Counted from the first letter of the stretch, positions 42,870-51,263 are shown. The stretch: DNA of 64,000 bases from Microbacterium sp. MYb66 (GCF_002979435.1 NZ_PCOV01000001.1:248001-312000), one strand, 5' to 3'. The notes: generated from the letters alone by a model not told the origin. Numbers and translations: made by a program.

Positions 42870-43943
42870 GTGACCATGTCGTCGTCACCACCCCCACAGG
42901 ACCTCCTCACGGCAGCACGCTCGCACGGGGAGAGGCGGGAGCGAGCCAGGGAGGCCATCGGGCTCCAGATCTCGATCTTCGCTTTCGTGCTCGCGGCACT
43001 CATCGCCCTCCTGGTCTTCCGGCTGCATCCGGCGCCCATCTCGGGACCCGACTCGCTCGGGCAGTTCGCGGCGCTGGCCTCCGCGGCCACGGCGATCATC
43101 GTCTTCGTCCTGGGACGCATCATCGCAGCCGACCCCGCCCGAGGGCGTCGGCTCGGCGTCGTCGACATCATCGACATCGCCGCCTTCGCGTTCGCTCACG
43201 CCATGATCGCGCTGCTCGGATGGACGCTGGCTGCGACGATCATGGAAGCAGGACTGATCGGCGCCGTGGTCTACCCGGTGCCGGTGCTGATGCTCTCCGG
43301 GGCGGCGGCCGGGCTGACGGCCTATGTCACGTACTACTCGGCGACCCATCTGGACCTGCAGCTGCTGGCCACGGTACTCGCGCTGTTCCTGGTGCTCGGC
43401 GTCCTCGCGAGCATGCTCACCGCGAGCGATCCGCAGTGGTGGAAGGAGAACCTCAGCGCTCTCGGCATGACGGACGACCTCTCGGCGCGCACCTTCAATC
43501 TGACGTTGATCGTCGCAGGCATTCTCGTGACGACTCTCGCCCGCTACGCCACCAAGGGAATCCCGACGACGCAGCCGCGTGGGGTGGCATCGGTGCGCAC
43601 GTGCCTCATCATCGTGGGGATCTTCCTCGCCCTCGTCGGAGTGTTCCCCGTCGATCAGTACTTCGCCCTCCACACCGGGGTCGCGTCGGGCATGGTCGTC
43701 GCGTACGGAGTGCTCGTCGTGGCGCTGCGGCGATGGGTGCCGGGCGTATCACGGACATTCCTGCTCCTCGGCTACGTGTTCATCCTGCTGATCCTGCTGC
43801 TGGCGGTGTTCTTCGCTGTCGGGTACTACACACTCACCGCGGTCGAGCTGGTGGCGGGGACCGTCGTGTTCACATGGATCATCCTCTTCATCCGCACCGC
43901 CGACGCCCTCAAACAGGACGTGGGAGCGCGCACGTCGGAGTGA
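42870..43943 (+). CDS. Polytopic membrane protein of unknown family (357 aa)
   Basis: About nine hydrophobic helices after a charged N-terminus of 30 residues. No motif I can name; it is loosely reminiscent of DUF998-type proteins. Two conserved-looking loops are SGPDSLGQFAAL and ATHLDLQLLATV. Start choice is open: GTG at 42870 has GGGAGG 8 nt upstream, and ATG at 42876 is two codons later. It lies 57 bp before the second MalT-like regulator on the same strand. Confidence 0.7.
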   Translation: MTMSSSPPPQDLLTAARSHGERRERAREAIGLQISIFAFVLAALIALLVFRLHPAPISGPDSLGQFAALASAATAIIVFVLGRIIAADPARGRRLGVVDIIDIAAFAFAHAMIALLGWTLAATIMEAGLIGAVVYPVPVLMLSGAAAGLTAYVTYYSATHLDLQLLATVLALFLVLGVLASMLTASDPQWWKENLSALGMTDDLSARTFNLTLIVAGILVTTLARYATKGIPTTQPRGVASVRTCLIIVGIFLALVGVFPVDQYFALHTGVASGMVVAYGVLVVALRRWVPGVSRTFLLLGYVFILLILLLAVFFAVGYYTLTAVELVAGTVVFTWIILFIRTADALKQDVGARTSE

Positions 43944-43963
43944 AGATCATCCGGAGGATGCCC

Positions 43964-43993
43964 TTGAAGGCGGATCGACAACCCCACTAGTTT
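43964..43993 (+). promoter_or_regulatory. Promoter of the second MalT-like regulator
   Basis: TTGAAG (43964-43969), 18-bp spacer, TAGTTT (43988-43993), then 7 nt to the ATG. A fair sigma-A-like promoter that would give a leaderless mRNA. Confidence 0.55.
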
Positions 43994-44000
43994 TGGTGCC

Positions 44001-46547
44001 ATGTCGCCCCCTGTTCGCTCGACGACGCCGGGACCGACGGTGCGATTCCGACCGCCGGGGCCTCAACCCGGTGCCATCCGTCGCGAGCGGGTGAGCTCCG
44101 CGATCGCCGGTGCCGTGGCGCTGGATCCCTTGACCGTCATCAGCGCCCCCAGCGGGTTCGGCAAGACGACGGCTGTGGCTGATTGGGCTTCGGGTCTCGA
44201 ACAGGTCGCTTGGCTCGCGCTCAGCTCCTTCGACTCCGACCCCACCCGCTTGACACAGGGGATCGTCAACGCGCTCTACGTCGGGGCGGAGCGTGCAGGT
44301 CACCCTCTCGCACTCGCCCGCGACCTGGACGATCCGCGGTACGCCTACGAAGAGATCTGCGGAGTGCTGGAGGACGCCGAGAGTCGCGTCCACCTGATCG
44401 TCGATGATGCGCAGCGTGCAGGGGAGGACTGGCGCAGGGGGCTCCTCGGGATGCTCGCCGAGCAGGCGCCGGACAGCCTTCGTGTGGTGCTCGTCGGGAC
44501 GACCCTGCTCGAGGTCACGCTCTCCCGTCATCGAGTGACGCATCCCGCCTCCTTCGTCGGCGCGGAGATCCTCAGCTTCACCGGGGCGGAGGTCAGGCTG
44601 CTGCAGGACACGGGGACGAAGGGCCTCGCTGCGGAGACGATCTTCGATGAGACCCAGGGCTGGCCCATCGCCGTACGGCTGATGATGATCGGCGGCGCAC
44701 GACCGGACTCGCGCGCCCAGAGCGCGTCGAGCTTTCTCGGGAACTACGTGCGAGAGCATGTGCTGGGTGCGCTGCCGCCGGACGTCGCCGACTTCGTCCT
44801 CGACGGGAGCGTGTGCGGTGAATTGACGCCCGAGCTCGCCGCCGCGGTCACGGAGCGCGCGGATGCCGGTGATCTGCTCGAGACCTGCGTCCGGCTCGGC
44901 CTCTTCCTCGATCGATTCGAAGGTCCGCACGGCATCGTGTATCGCTGGCACGCCTCCTTCGCGAGGCAGTGCGCGGAGATCGTCGGACTGGACGCCGAGC
45001 GTGCCGCTGCCTGTCACCGTCGCGCTGCGTCGGCGCTCGAGGCGACCGACCCCACCGCGGCGATCGCGCACTCGCTCCGTGCGGGCGAGTCCGCGGTGGC
45101 CAGAGAGATCCTCCTGCGCCATTGGCTCGGACTCGTCGTCGGCGCGAGCGCAGCGGAGGTCGAACGTACGGCGACCGAGATGCTGCGTCGCGACCCGGAT
45201 GACGCCCAAGTGCTCCTCGTCCGCGCGTGCGCGAGCGATGTGCTGGGCGATCATCGTGTCGCGCGCGAATTGTTCCGGCGTGCGGAGGCGATGATCGCCC
45301 GAAGCGACGACGACGCCGGGCCGGCCGTCCTGCAGATCGCGCGGCTGTTCATCGCCGACGAGCGCGCCGACGTCGCGGACGCGAGCGCCAGGGTGCGACA
45401 GATGCTGCTCGACGCGGATTCCACCGAACTGGGCGACCGCGCCGCTCTGAACTATCTCCTCGGCTGGACGGAGATACGCCACAGAGGCAATCCGGTGGTG
45501 CCGCTCGAGTACTTCTCCGCCGCGGCCCGGGAAGCGCAGAGCTCGGGCGATCGGGAGCTGGCGAAGCGCTCGCTCGGTCATCTCGCCTTCGGGCAGACCT
45601 GGGCCGGACGCTTCATGGAAGCGCGTGAGTCGCTCCGTGCCGTGCACGCGGCCGGTGACGTCAGCCTTCCCTGGAGCACGTACGCGGGCGGGAGTGCGGC
45701 GTCGGCCGCCGGATACGTCGCATACTGGTCGGGCGAGTCCGAGGAGTCGATCCGGGAGTTCGCGACCGTGATCGCCAACGGCAGCTCCGATCGATCCTTC
45801 ACGAGTATCGCGCGCATGATGATCGCCTACGCGTCAGCGGAGACGGGCGATGCCGCAGCCTGTCGTCGCGCGGCGATCGGGATTCAGGACATCCCGCTCG
45901 AGGTCGTCCACGGTATCTCCTGGCCGGCCTTCCGTGAGTCATCCGTCGCGTTGCTCGAAGAAGTCGTCGGACGGCAGGACCGGGCGATGAGGATCGCCAG
46001 GAGGTACGTCCAGTGTCCCGACCTGCCTGTGGTCAACGTCGCGCTCGCCGGAGTGCTTCGTCGAGCCGGAGAGTACGGGCCCGCTCTGGAGATGCTGCGA
46101 TCGCTGCGCGCGTTCGGCGAGGTCTCTTACGTGAAGTCCGCGACTCTGATCACGGCGGCGGTACTGCGCCGACAGGGCGGGCATCATGACGAGGCGCACG
46201 AGCTGTGCGAGGCCGCAGTCGCGGTCGCCTCGGGAGAGAACATCCGCCTGCCGTTCGCCCCACGCGAGACGGCGGTGCGCAAGCTGCTCGGCGAGCACGT
46301 GCACTTCGGCACCCAGTTCGAGGACTTCATCGGCCGCTGCCTCGCGAACGATGCGGCGGGGTCGCTCGTGGACTTGCTCTCAGAGCGGGAACGCGACGTC
46401 TTCCAACAGCTCCAGACAGCCCGCACGTTGCACGAGATCGCCCGAGAGCTTGCCGTATCGATCAACACGGTGAAGACGCACCAGCGGGCGATCTACCGCA
46501 AGCTCGGGGTGTCCTCCCGGCGCGAGGCGGTGCGAACGACGGTGTGA
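44001..46547 (+). CDS. Second large MalT-like LuxR-family ATPase regulator (848 aa)
   Basis: Same architecture as the protein at 35613, but clearly diverged. Walker A SAPSGFGKT (residues 48-56), Walker B VHLIVDDAQ (about 131-139), helical repeats, and a C-terminal LuxR HTH with LSERERDVFQQLQTARTLHEI and SINTVKTHQRAIYRKLGVSSR. The 'TxxRREAV' ending is typical. It probably activates genes of the surrounding membrane-protein block; its ligand and targets are unknown. Confidence 0.9.
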   Translation: MSPPVRSTTPGPTVRFRPPGPQPGAIRRERVSSAIAGAVALDPLTVISAPSGFGKTTAVADWASGLEQVAWLALSSFDSDPTRLTQGIVNALYVGAERAGHPLALARDLDDPRYAYEEICGVLEDAESRVHLIVDDAQRAGEDWRRGLLGMLAEQAPDSLRVVLVGTTLLEVTLSRHRVTHPASFVGAEILSFTGAEVRLLQDTGTKGLAAETIFDETQGWPIAVRLMMIGGARPDSRAQSASSFLGNYVREHVLGALPPDVADFVLDGSVCGELTPELAAAVTERADAGDLLETCVRLGLFLDRFEGPHGIVYRWHASFARQCAEIVGLDAERAAACHRRAASALEATDPTAAIAHSLRAGESAVAREILLRHWLGLVVGASAAEVERTATEMLRRDPDDAQVLLVRACASDVLGDHRVARELFRRAEAMIARSDDDAGPAVLQIARLFIADERADVADASARVRQMLLDADSTELGDRAALNYLLGWTEIRHRGNPVVPLEYFSAAAREAQSSGDRELAKRSLGHLAFGQTWAGRFMEARESLRAVHAAGDVSLPWSTYAGGSAASAAGYVAYWSGESEESIREFATVIANGSSDRSFTSIARMMIAYASAETGDAAACRRAAIGIQDIPLEVVHGISWPAFRESSVALLEEVVGRQDRAMRIARRYVQCPDLPVVNVALAGVLRRAGEYGPALEMLRSLRAFGEVSYVKSATLITAAVLRRQGGHHDEAHELCEAAVAVASGENIRLPFAPRETAVRKLLGEHVHFGTQFEDFIGRCLANDAAGSLVDLLSERERDVFQQLQTARTLHEIARELAVSINTVKTHQRAIYRKLGVSSRREAVRTTV

Positions 46548-46581
46548 TCCGTCCGCGATCGATCCTCAGCGGACGTCGGAT
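46547..46581. terminator. Weak bulged hairpin between convergent genes
   Basis: Arms 46547-46556 and 46569-46581 pair over 10 bp with a 3-nt bulge. It fills the 34-bp gap between the regulator and the DUF6325-like gene. Possible shared terminator, no T run. Confidence 0.3.
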
Positions 46582-47025
46582 TCACCACTGCTGCAGTGCC
46601 GAGGCGAGCACCGCGTTCGCGATCGCCGCGGGGATCGGCTGCGTCGCGAGGATGCGGTCCCCATGGCGATCGACATCGCGGGAGAACGTCTCGCCCCACG
46701 TCGGCTCCACGAGGATCAGGGCTGCGCGACCGCCGATCGGCAGCCGCCCGGCGAAGTGCCGGGCATCTTCCTCGCACACCAGCCCTGGGGTGTCCAGGCC
46801 GAGACCGGCGAGCGTGAACTCGTCGCCGTCGATCTCGATGAGCCGGTAGTCGTCCCCGTCGAGTCGCCGGATGATCACGAAGTCCAGGAGGCGGATCGCC
46901 CCGCTCTCCACCTGCCGCAGCAGGGCCTCGAGGATGTTCGGGCTGAGGCGGTCGTCGTCGAGACGCACGACGACGAACTCGACGTCGCCGAGCGCCTGCA
47001 GGCTCACTTCGACCGCCTCAGCCAT
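46582..47025 (-). CDS. DUF6325/DUF1269-like protein, copy A (147 aa)
   Basis: Small soluble protein with FVVVRLDDDRLSPNILEALL, SGAIRLLDFVIIRR, a central CEEDARHF and the ending PIPAAIANAVL. It resembles proteins annotated DUF6325, related to DUF1269. It aligns along its whole length with the protein at 47651 (SGVVRLLDFVILAK, EEDVEAL, PAPVVNAMM). It begins 4 nt after the SHOCT gene on the same strand, with no clear ribosome site, so translation is probably coupled. Function unknown. Confidence 0.8.
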   Translation of the reverse strand: MAEAVEVSLQALGDVEFVVVRLDDDRLSPNILEALLRQVESGAIRLLDFVIIRRLDGDDYRLIEIDGDEFTLAGLGLDTPGLVCEEDARHFAGRLPIGGRAALILVEPTWGETFSRDVDRHGDRILATQPIPAAIANAVLASALQQW

Positions 47026-47029
47026 GATT

Positions 47030-47416
47030 TCAGCTCAGTGCGCGCGCCTTGATGGCGGCGAACTCGTCGGGTGTGATGGTTCCCGCCGAGAGGAGCTTCG
47101 ACGCCTTGTCGATCTCATCGCTCGGACTGGAACCTGCGACGCTGCGGATGTAGGAGTCGGCGGCGTGCTGCTGCTCCCGATAGGCCGAGACGCTGCGCTC
47201 GCCCATGCCCTTGCCGCGTGCGATCAGGTAGACGAGCGCTGTCAGGAAGGGGACGAAGATGAGGAAGATGATCCAGACGGCCTTCCACCAGCCGTTGAGG
47301 GAGTGATCCCGGAACAGGTCGGCCACGATGTTGAAGAGCACCATCAGATAGGAGATGAACACGAAGACCCAGAAGAACCACCAGATGATGTCCCAGAAGC
47401 TTTCCCAAATGGACAC
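47030..47416 (-). CDS. Membrane protein with C-terminal SHOCT domain, copy A (128 aa)
   Basis: Two membrane helices (about residues 8-33 and 47-68, with the PLDc_N-like GWWKAVWIIFLIFVPFLTALVYLI), then a polar linker and a SHOCT domain at the end: EIDKASKLLSAGTITPDEFAAIKARAL. SHOCT domains are short oligomerisation modules. The GTG at 47416 has AGGGG 7 nt upstream. First gene of the left-pointing half of a mirrored module. Confidence 0.85.
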   Translation of the reverse strand: MSIWESFWDIIWWFFWVFVFISYLMVLFNIVADLFRDHSLNGWWKAVWIIFLIFVPFLTALVYLIARGKGMGERSVSAYREQQHAADSYIRSVAGSSPSDEIDKASKLLSAGTITPDEFAAIKARALS

Positions 47417-47486
47417 TTCGGACCCCTTTCGTTGAGTTACTGCGTACCGCGATAGTGACAGCGCGTGTCCCCGGGCGGTGGCGCCG

Positions 47487-47572
47487 CTCACCCCTATCGG
47501 GCGACCCCGGGATGGGGATCGGATGACTCGGATGGGGTTCGGATGGCGAAGCGCTCATCCGGTAGGGGTGAG
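47487..47572. promoter_or_regulatory. Inverted repeat controlling the divergent DUF6325/SHOCT modules
   Basis: CTCACCCCTA at 47487-47496 has its exact reverse complement at 47563-47572. One variable base and CGG extend the match on the inner side to 13 of 14. The arms lie 70 bp and 78 bp from the two divergent start codons, an almost symmetric arrangement expected of a shared regulator acting on both promoters. I know no regulator with this exact site. Confidence 0.6.
47510..47545. repeat. 20-bp-period direct repeat between the inverted arms
   Basis: GGATGGGGATCGGATG (47510-47525) recurs at 47530-47545 with one mismatch. The copies are 20 bp apart, about two helical turns, so two proteins could bind on the same DNA face. 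It lies in the middle of the inverted repeat. Confidence 0.6.
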
Positions 47573-47650
47573 GCTGCCGTCCGCGGGCGTGATGGCGATG
47601 CGACCATGGTCGTCTGTCAGGTCCGTGTGCCCCGTGAGAGAGGACGATCC

Positions 47651-48085
47651 ATGAACGACTTCCGTTTCGGTCCCGCCGAGTTCTATCTCGTCGGGTTCGA
47701 GGGCGCACGCCCCGATCCGGCGACGTTCCGCGCGTTGAGCGATCTCGTCGACAGCGGTGTGGTGCGGCTGCTCGACTTCGTCATTCTGGCGAAGTCGGCG
47801 ACCGGTGCGGTCGAGATCGTCGAGCTCGACTCGGAGGACGGATCGCTCGGGCTCGACGATTTCGAGCCGATCGCGGCCGGTCTCGCCGGAGAGGAGGATG
47901 TCGAGGCGCTCGCCAGCGCCCTCGAGCCGGGGCAGTCCGCTGCCGTCGTCGTCCTCGAACTCGCTTTCGCCCGCACTCTTGCCCAGAACCTCGCCGCCGC
48001 CGGCGGTCAGGTGCTGCGAAGCGAGCGCGTTCCGGCTCCTGTGGTGAACGCCATGATGGACATCCTCGATCAGGAAGGTGAATGA
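47651..48085 (+). CDS. DUF6325/DUF1269-like protein, copy B (144 aa)
   Basis: Full-length homologue of the product at 46582 on the opposite strand: EFYLVGFEGARPDPATFRAL, SGVVRLLDFVILAKS, GEEDVEALA, PAPVVNAMMDIL. The ATG has AGAGAGGA about 7 nt upstream. First gene of the right-pointing half of the mirrored module, followed 1 bp later by a SHOCT gene. Function unknown. Confidence 0.82.
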   Translation: MNDFRFGPAEFYLVGFEGARPDPATFRALSDLVDSGVVRLLDFVILAKSATGAVEIVELDSEDGSLGLDDFEPIAAGLAGEEDVEALASALEPGQSAAVVVLELAFARTLAQNLAAAGGQVLRSERVPAPVVNAMMDILDQEGE

Positions 48086-48086
48086 C

Positions 48087-48440
48087 ATGCCCTTGAGAAG
48101 ATTCGGTCGCCCGGGCCTGATCGGGCTCGCCGCCAGAACTGCGGTGGTCGCGGGAACGGCGTCGGCCGTTGGTGGCGCCATGTCGCGGCATCAGCAGCAG
48201 CGCGCCCAGGGGCAGTACGAACAGGAGCAGTACGAGGCAGCGCAGCAGCAGGCGCAGATCGATGCCGCCGCCCGCAACGCCGCATCCCAGTACTCGGCCC
48301 CGCCGCCGGCTGCGCCTGCACCGGGTCCGGCCGGAGCCGATGACATGATCGCGAAGCTGCAGCAGCTGGCATCGCTCAAGGACTCCGGCGTGCTCTCCGA
48401 GACGGAGTTCGCTGCGGCGAAGCAGAAGCTCCTGAGTTGA
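48087..48440 (+). CDS. Gln/Ala-rich SHOCT-domain protein, copy B (117 aa)
   Basis: A basic N-terminus and one Gly/Ala-rich hydrophobic helix (about residues 10-30) precede a Gln-rich stretch (HQQQRAQGQYEQEQYEAAQQ) and a Pro/Ala linker. The SHOCT domain is at the end: MIAKLQQLASLKDSGVLSETEF. The start at 48087 has AGGAAGG about 10 nt upstream; a GTG at 48078 is an alternative. It differs from copy A outside the SHOCT domain. Confidence 0.83.
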   Translation: MPLRRFGRPGLIGLAARTAVVAGTASAVGGAMSRHQQQRAQGQYEQEQYEAAQQQAQIDAAARNAASQYSAPPPAAPAPGPAGADDMIAKLQQLASLKDSGVLSETEFAAAKQKLLS

Positions 48441-48498
48441 GGAGCGGCGGTTCCGTCGCAGAACGGCGCGCAGCGCCTGGATCGAGGAGAGAGAACGA

Positions 48499-49875
48499 AT
48501 GAGCGAACTGGATGATCTGCGTGCCCGTGTCCTTCTCCTCGAGCAGGAGAACGAGACGCTCAAGAAGCCTCGCCGCCGCCCGGTGGGCAGAAGCATCGTC
48601 GCCGGGATCGTCCTCGCGGTCGCGGTGCTCCTCGCACCGATCGCGGCGATGGGGACATGGGCTCGCCTTCAGCTCGTCGATGCCGACCGGTTCGTCGCGA
48701 CCTTCGCCCCTCTGGCGGAGGACCCCGACGTGCAGGACTTCGTCGCCGACCAGGTCAGCTCCGCCATCCACGAGCAGGTCGACCTCGACGCGGTCGTCGG
48801 CGAGGTGTTCGACGGCCTGCGCGAGCTCGACCTTCCGCCCCGCGCCGCGTCCGCGCTCTCGCTCCTGGAGGTTCCCGCGGCCAGCGGCTTGACCTCGCTC
48901 ATCGACGGCGTCATCCACGACGTCGTGGCTTCCGACCAGTTCGCCGATATCTGGGCCCAGTCGCTGCGCTTCACCCATGAGCGCGCCGTGGCGATCATGC
49001 AGAACAGTCCGGACACGGCGCTCCAGCTCGCGGATGACGGCGTGCTGTCGATCGATCTGGGTCTGATCGTCGACAGGGTCAAGACGGCCCTGTCGGAGCG
49101 CGGCGTCGGATTCGCCGACCTCATCCCGGAGATCGACAGGTCCATCCCCGTCGCGCAGGCCGACGCCCTCGTCCTCGTGCGGACGACCTATCAGATCGCG
49201 GTGGCCGCCGGGTTCTGGCTTCCCTGGGTGGTGCTCGGACTGGTGGTCGTCGGCGTAGTGATCGCACGCAACCGTCCGCGTGCGCTCTTCTGGACGAGCG
49301 CGGGCTTCGCGGTCGCCTTCCTCCTTCTCTCCGCCGGGATGGGCATCGGCCGGACGTTCTTCATCGGCGCTGTGAGCCCGTCGATCATGACCGCCGCTGC
49401 GGCGCAGTCGCTGTTCGACGAAGTGACCTCGCTGCTGAGCTCGACCATCGTGGCCCTGGCCCTGGTCGGGGTGCTGGTCGCCGTCTGGGCCTGGCTCGCC
49501 GGTTCGAGCCGCAGTGCGCTCGCGACCCGTGGCGTCCTGGAGAGCGGGTTCGCCGGGATCCGGAGCACGTGGGAGCGACGCGGGTTGTCGACCGGACGGT
49601 TCGGTCTGTCGGTCGACCGCTTCCACGGCCCGATCCTCATCGTTGGAATGGCTCTCGCGCTGCTCATCCTCATGGTGACGCGCCCGGTGTCGTTCGGCAC
49701 GGTGGCCGGCGTGACTGTCGGGCTCCTCGTCTTCGCGATCGTCGTCGAGCTGTTGCGTCGTCCCGGTTCCGTCTTGCACGAATCAGCGGTCGAAGACCCG
49801 GCGGTCGCCGAAGAGGACGTCGTGGTCGGCGAGCCCGCGGACCTGGATGGTGTGGTTCCCACGAAGGGACCATGA
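48499..49875 (+). CDS. Six-helix membrane protein with extracytoplasmic domain (458 aa)
   Basis: Unrecognised family. It opens with a short leucine-zipper-like segment (LRARVLLLEQENETL, residues 7-21), then one membrane helix (about 33-53), an outward domain of about 175 residues rich in acidic and aliphatic residues, and about five more helices (from residue 233). The tail is acidic. It follows the SHOCT gene by 58 bp on the same strand and is probably part of the same operon. A role in sensing or holding the envelope is inference only. Confidence 0.78.
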   Translation: MSELDDLRARVLLLEQENETLKKPRRRPVGRSIVAGIVLAVAVLLAPIAAMGTWARLQLVDADRFVATFAPLAEDPDVQDFVADQVSSAIHEQVDLDAVVGEVFDGLRELDLPPRAASALSLLEVPAASGLTSLIDGVIHDVVASDQFADIWAQSLRFTHERAVAIMQNSPDTALQLADDGVLSIDLGLIVDRVKTALSERGVGFADLIPEIDRSIPVAQADALVLVRTTYQIAVAAGFWLPWVVLGLVVVGVVIARNRPRALFWTSAGFAVAFLLLSAGMGIGRTFFIGAVSPSIMTAAAAQSLFDEVTSLLSSTIVALALVGVLVAVWAWLAGSSRSALATRGVLESGFAGIRSTWERRGLSTGRFGLSVDRFHGPILIVGMALALLILMVTRPVSFGTVAGVTVGLLVFAIVVELLRRPGSVLHESAVEDPAVAEEDVVVGEPADLDGVVPTKGP

Positions 49876-49894
49876 CCGGCGTTCCTGCGGAGCT

Positions 49895-50848
49895 TCAGGG
49901 TTCTCCTGCTCCGGAGGAGGATTCGGGGAACACGGTCTCCCAGTCGTCCCTGACGCTCACCACCGTGTATCCGCGGTCCGCCGCAGCAGCGAGAGCCTTC
50001 TCCGCCCCTGCGTCGTAGGGCGTGTCGCCGCGAGACGGGTCGTCATGGTGGACCAGGATCGCGAATCCGGGCCGGGGCCCGCGGCGAGCGAAATCCATCA
50101 TCGCCGTGTCGCCGTTGGAGTTGCCGCCGACGAACAGCGGTCGCCGGCCGATACGGGTCCAGATCCGGATGGGCTTCTCGGGGCCGTCGTCGAAGAAGGC
50201 GAGTGAGGAGGAGTATCGCACGGTCGCATCGCTGTCGTCCCACCTGAGCCCGAAGGCGGATCCGACCACTCGCTCCGGCGGGATCCCGTAGTTCGCCTGT
50301 GTCATGGGACGCATGAAATCACGTTCGCCGCCCGAGACGATGTAGCACGTGAACCCGTGGTATTCCAGATACCGGAGCAGCTCGACCATCGGCTGGTAGA
50401 CGGCGTCCGAGTACGGGCGTTTGAGGGTCGGATGCTGCGCCGTGCGGTAGAACTCTTCGACGGAGCTCGCGTAGTCCTCGACGCTCATCCCGTCCGTGAG
50501 CCCGACGAGCGACTGGATGATGATCTTGAGGTCGGAGTCATCGCCGCCGTAATGCTTGTCGATCGCCGTTCCCAGCCATCCGTAATCGCCGCTCACGGCA
50601 GCGAGATAGGGCTGCCGCGCAGCGAGCTCGGGAGTGCGTTCCGCGGCCGCCCGCCACTGCTCCACGACGTAGTGCAGCTGCGTGACCATCGGTTTCTCCG
50701 ACCACAGGGTCCCGTCGTTGTCGAACACCGCGACGCGTTCTTCGACGGGCACGGCATCAGGCCCCTCGGCGACCGAGGCGACGAAAGTCTCGATCTCTCT
50801 GCGCGTTCGGGTGTCGCGCCAGGAGGGCAGAGAGGGGTGAGCGGTCAT
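49895..50848 (-). CDS. HAD-superfamily phosphatase (317 aa)
   Basis: Haloacid-dehalogenase hydrolase with motif I VFDNDGTLW (Asp43, Asp45), motif II Ser in CYIVSGGERDF and motif III/IV in VGGNSNGDTAMMDFA. The sequence resembles the phosphoserine-phosphatase-like acid phosphatases that have a helical cap. No signal peptide is visible. The start MTAHPS has GAGGA 6-7 nt upstream. It diverges from the copper operon. Confidence 0.87.
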   Translation of the reverse strand: MTAHPSLPSWRDTRTRREIETFVASVAEGPDAVPVEERVAVFDNDGTLWSEKPMVTQLHYVVEQWRAAAERTPELAARQPYLAAVSGDYGWLGTAIDKHYGGDDSDLKIIIQSLVGLTDGMSVEDYASSVEEFYRTAQHPTLKRPYSDAVYQPMVELLRYLEYHGFTCYIVSGGERDFMRPMTQANYGIPPERVVGSAFGLRWDDSDATVRYSSSLAFFDDGPEKPIRIWTRIGRRPLFVGGNSNGDTAMMDFARRGPRPGFAILVHHDDPSRGDTPYDAGAEKALAAAADRGYTVVSVRDDWETVFPESSSGAGEP

Positions 50849-50979
50849 GACTGATCCTCGCGTCTCATCGAGTGCCGGCAGAAGCTCCAGAGTGGCATTC
50901 GGCCGTGTCTCCGACAGGTGTCGGTCACCCCGCGTGGGTGAGGAAGCACGCCGTCGCGTCGCGATCCTCGTTCGCAGGA

Positions 50980-51029
50980 ATACCCTGGGAGGGTATAGGG
51001 TTGAGACGAAGAAGTACCCCACCCGGGTA
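50980..51029 (+). promoter_or_regulatory. Two CsoR-like operators before the copper operon
   Basis: ATACCCTGGGAGGGTAT (50980-50996) has perfect 7-bp arms around GGG. TACCCCACCCGGGTA (51015-51029) has 5-bp arms TACCC/GGGTA. Both match the G/C-tract palindromes bound by the copper sensor CsoR. They flank a TTGAGA at 51001-51006 that could be the -35 box, so bound repressor would block the promoter. Confidence 0.65.
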
Positions 51030-51053
51030 TGCAGAATCGAGAGAGGAACCGTC

Positions 51054-51263
51054 ATGAGCACCAGTGAATACCAGGTGAGCGGAATGAGCTGCGGTCACTG
51101 CGAGGTCGCGATCCGCGGCGAAGTCAGCCAGATTCCCGGCGTCGACTCGATCGACGTCAGCGCTCAGACCGGCAAGCTCGTCGTCACGAGTGCGGAGCCC
51201 CTCGATGACGCCGCGATCCTCGCGGCTGTCGACGACGCGGGCTACCAGGCAGTACGGGCCTGA
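51054..51263 (+). CDS. copZ: Copper chaperone, HMA domain (69 aa)
   Basis: Single heavy-metal-associated domain with the Cu(I)-binding GMSCGHC (residues 10-16), followed by a ferredoxin-like fold of normal length. It would pass Cu(I) to the CopA ATPase encoded 1 kb downstream. GAGAGGA precedes the ATG by about 6 nt. The stop is next to the ATG of the following gene, so they are coupled. Confidence 0.93.
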   Translation: MSTSEYQVSGMSCGHCEVAIRGEVSQIPGVDSIDVSAQTGKLVVTSAEPLDDAAILAAVDDAGYQAVRA

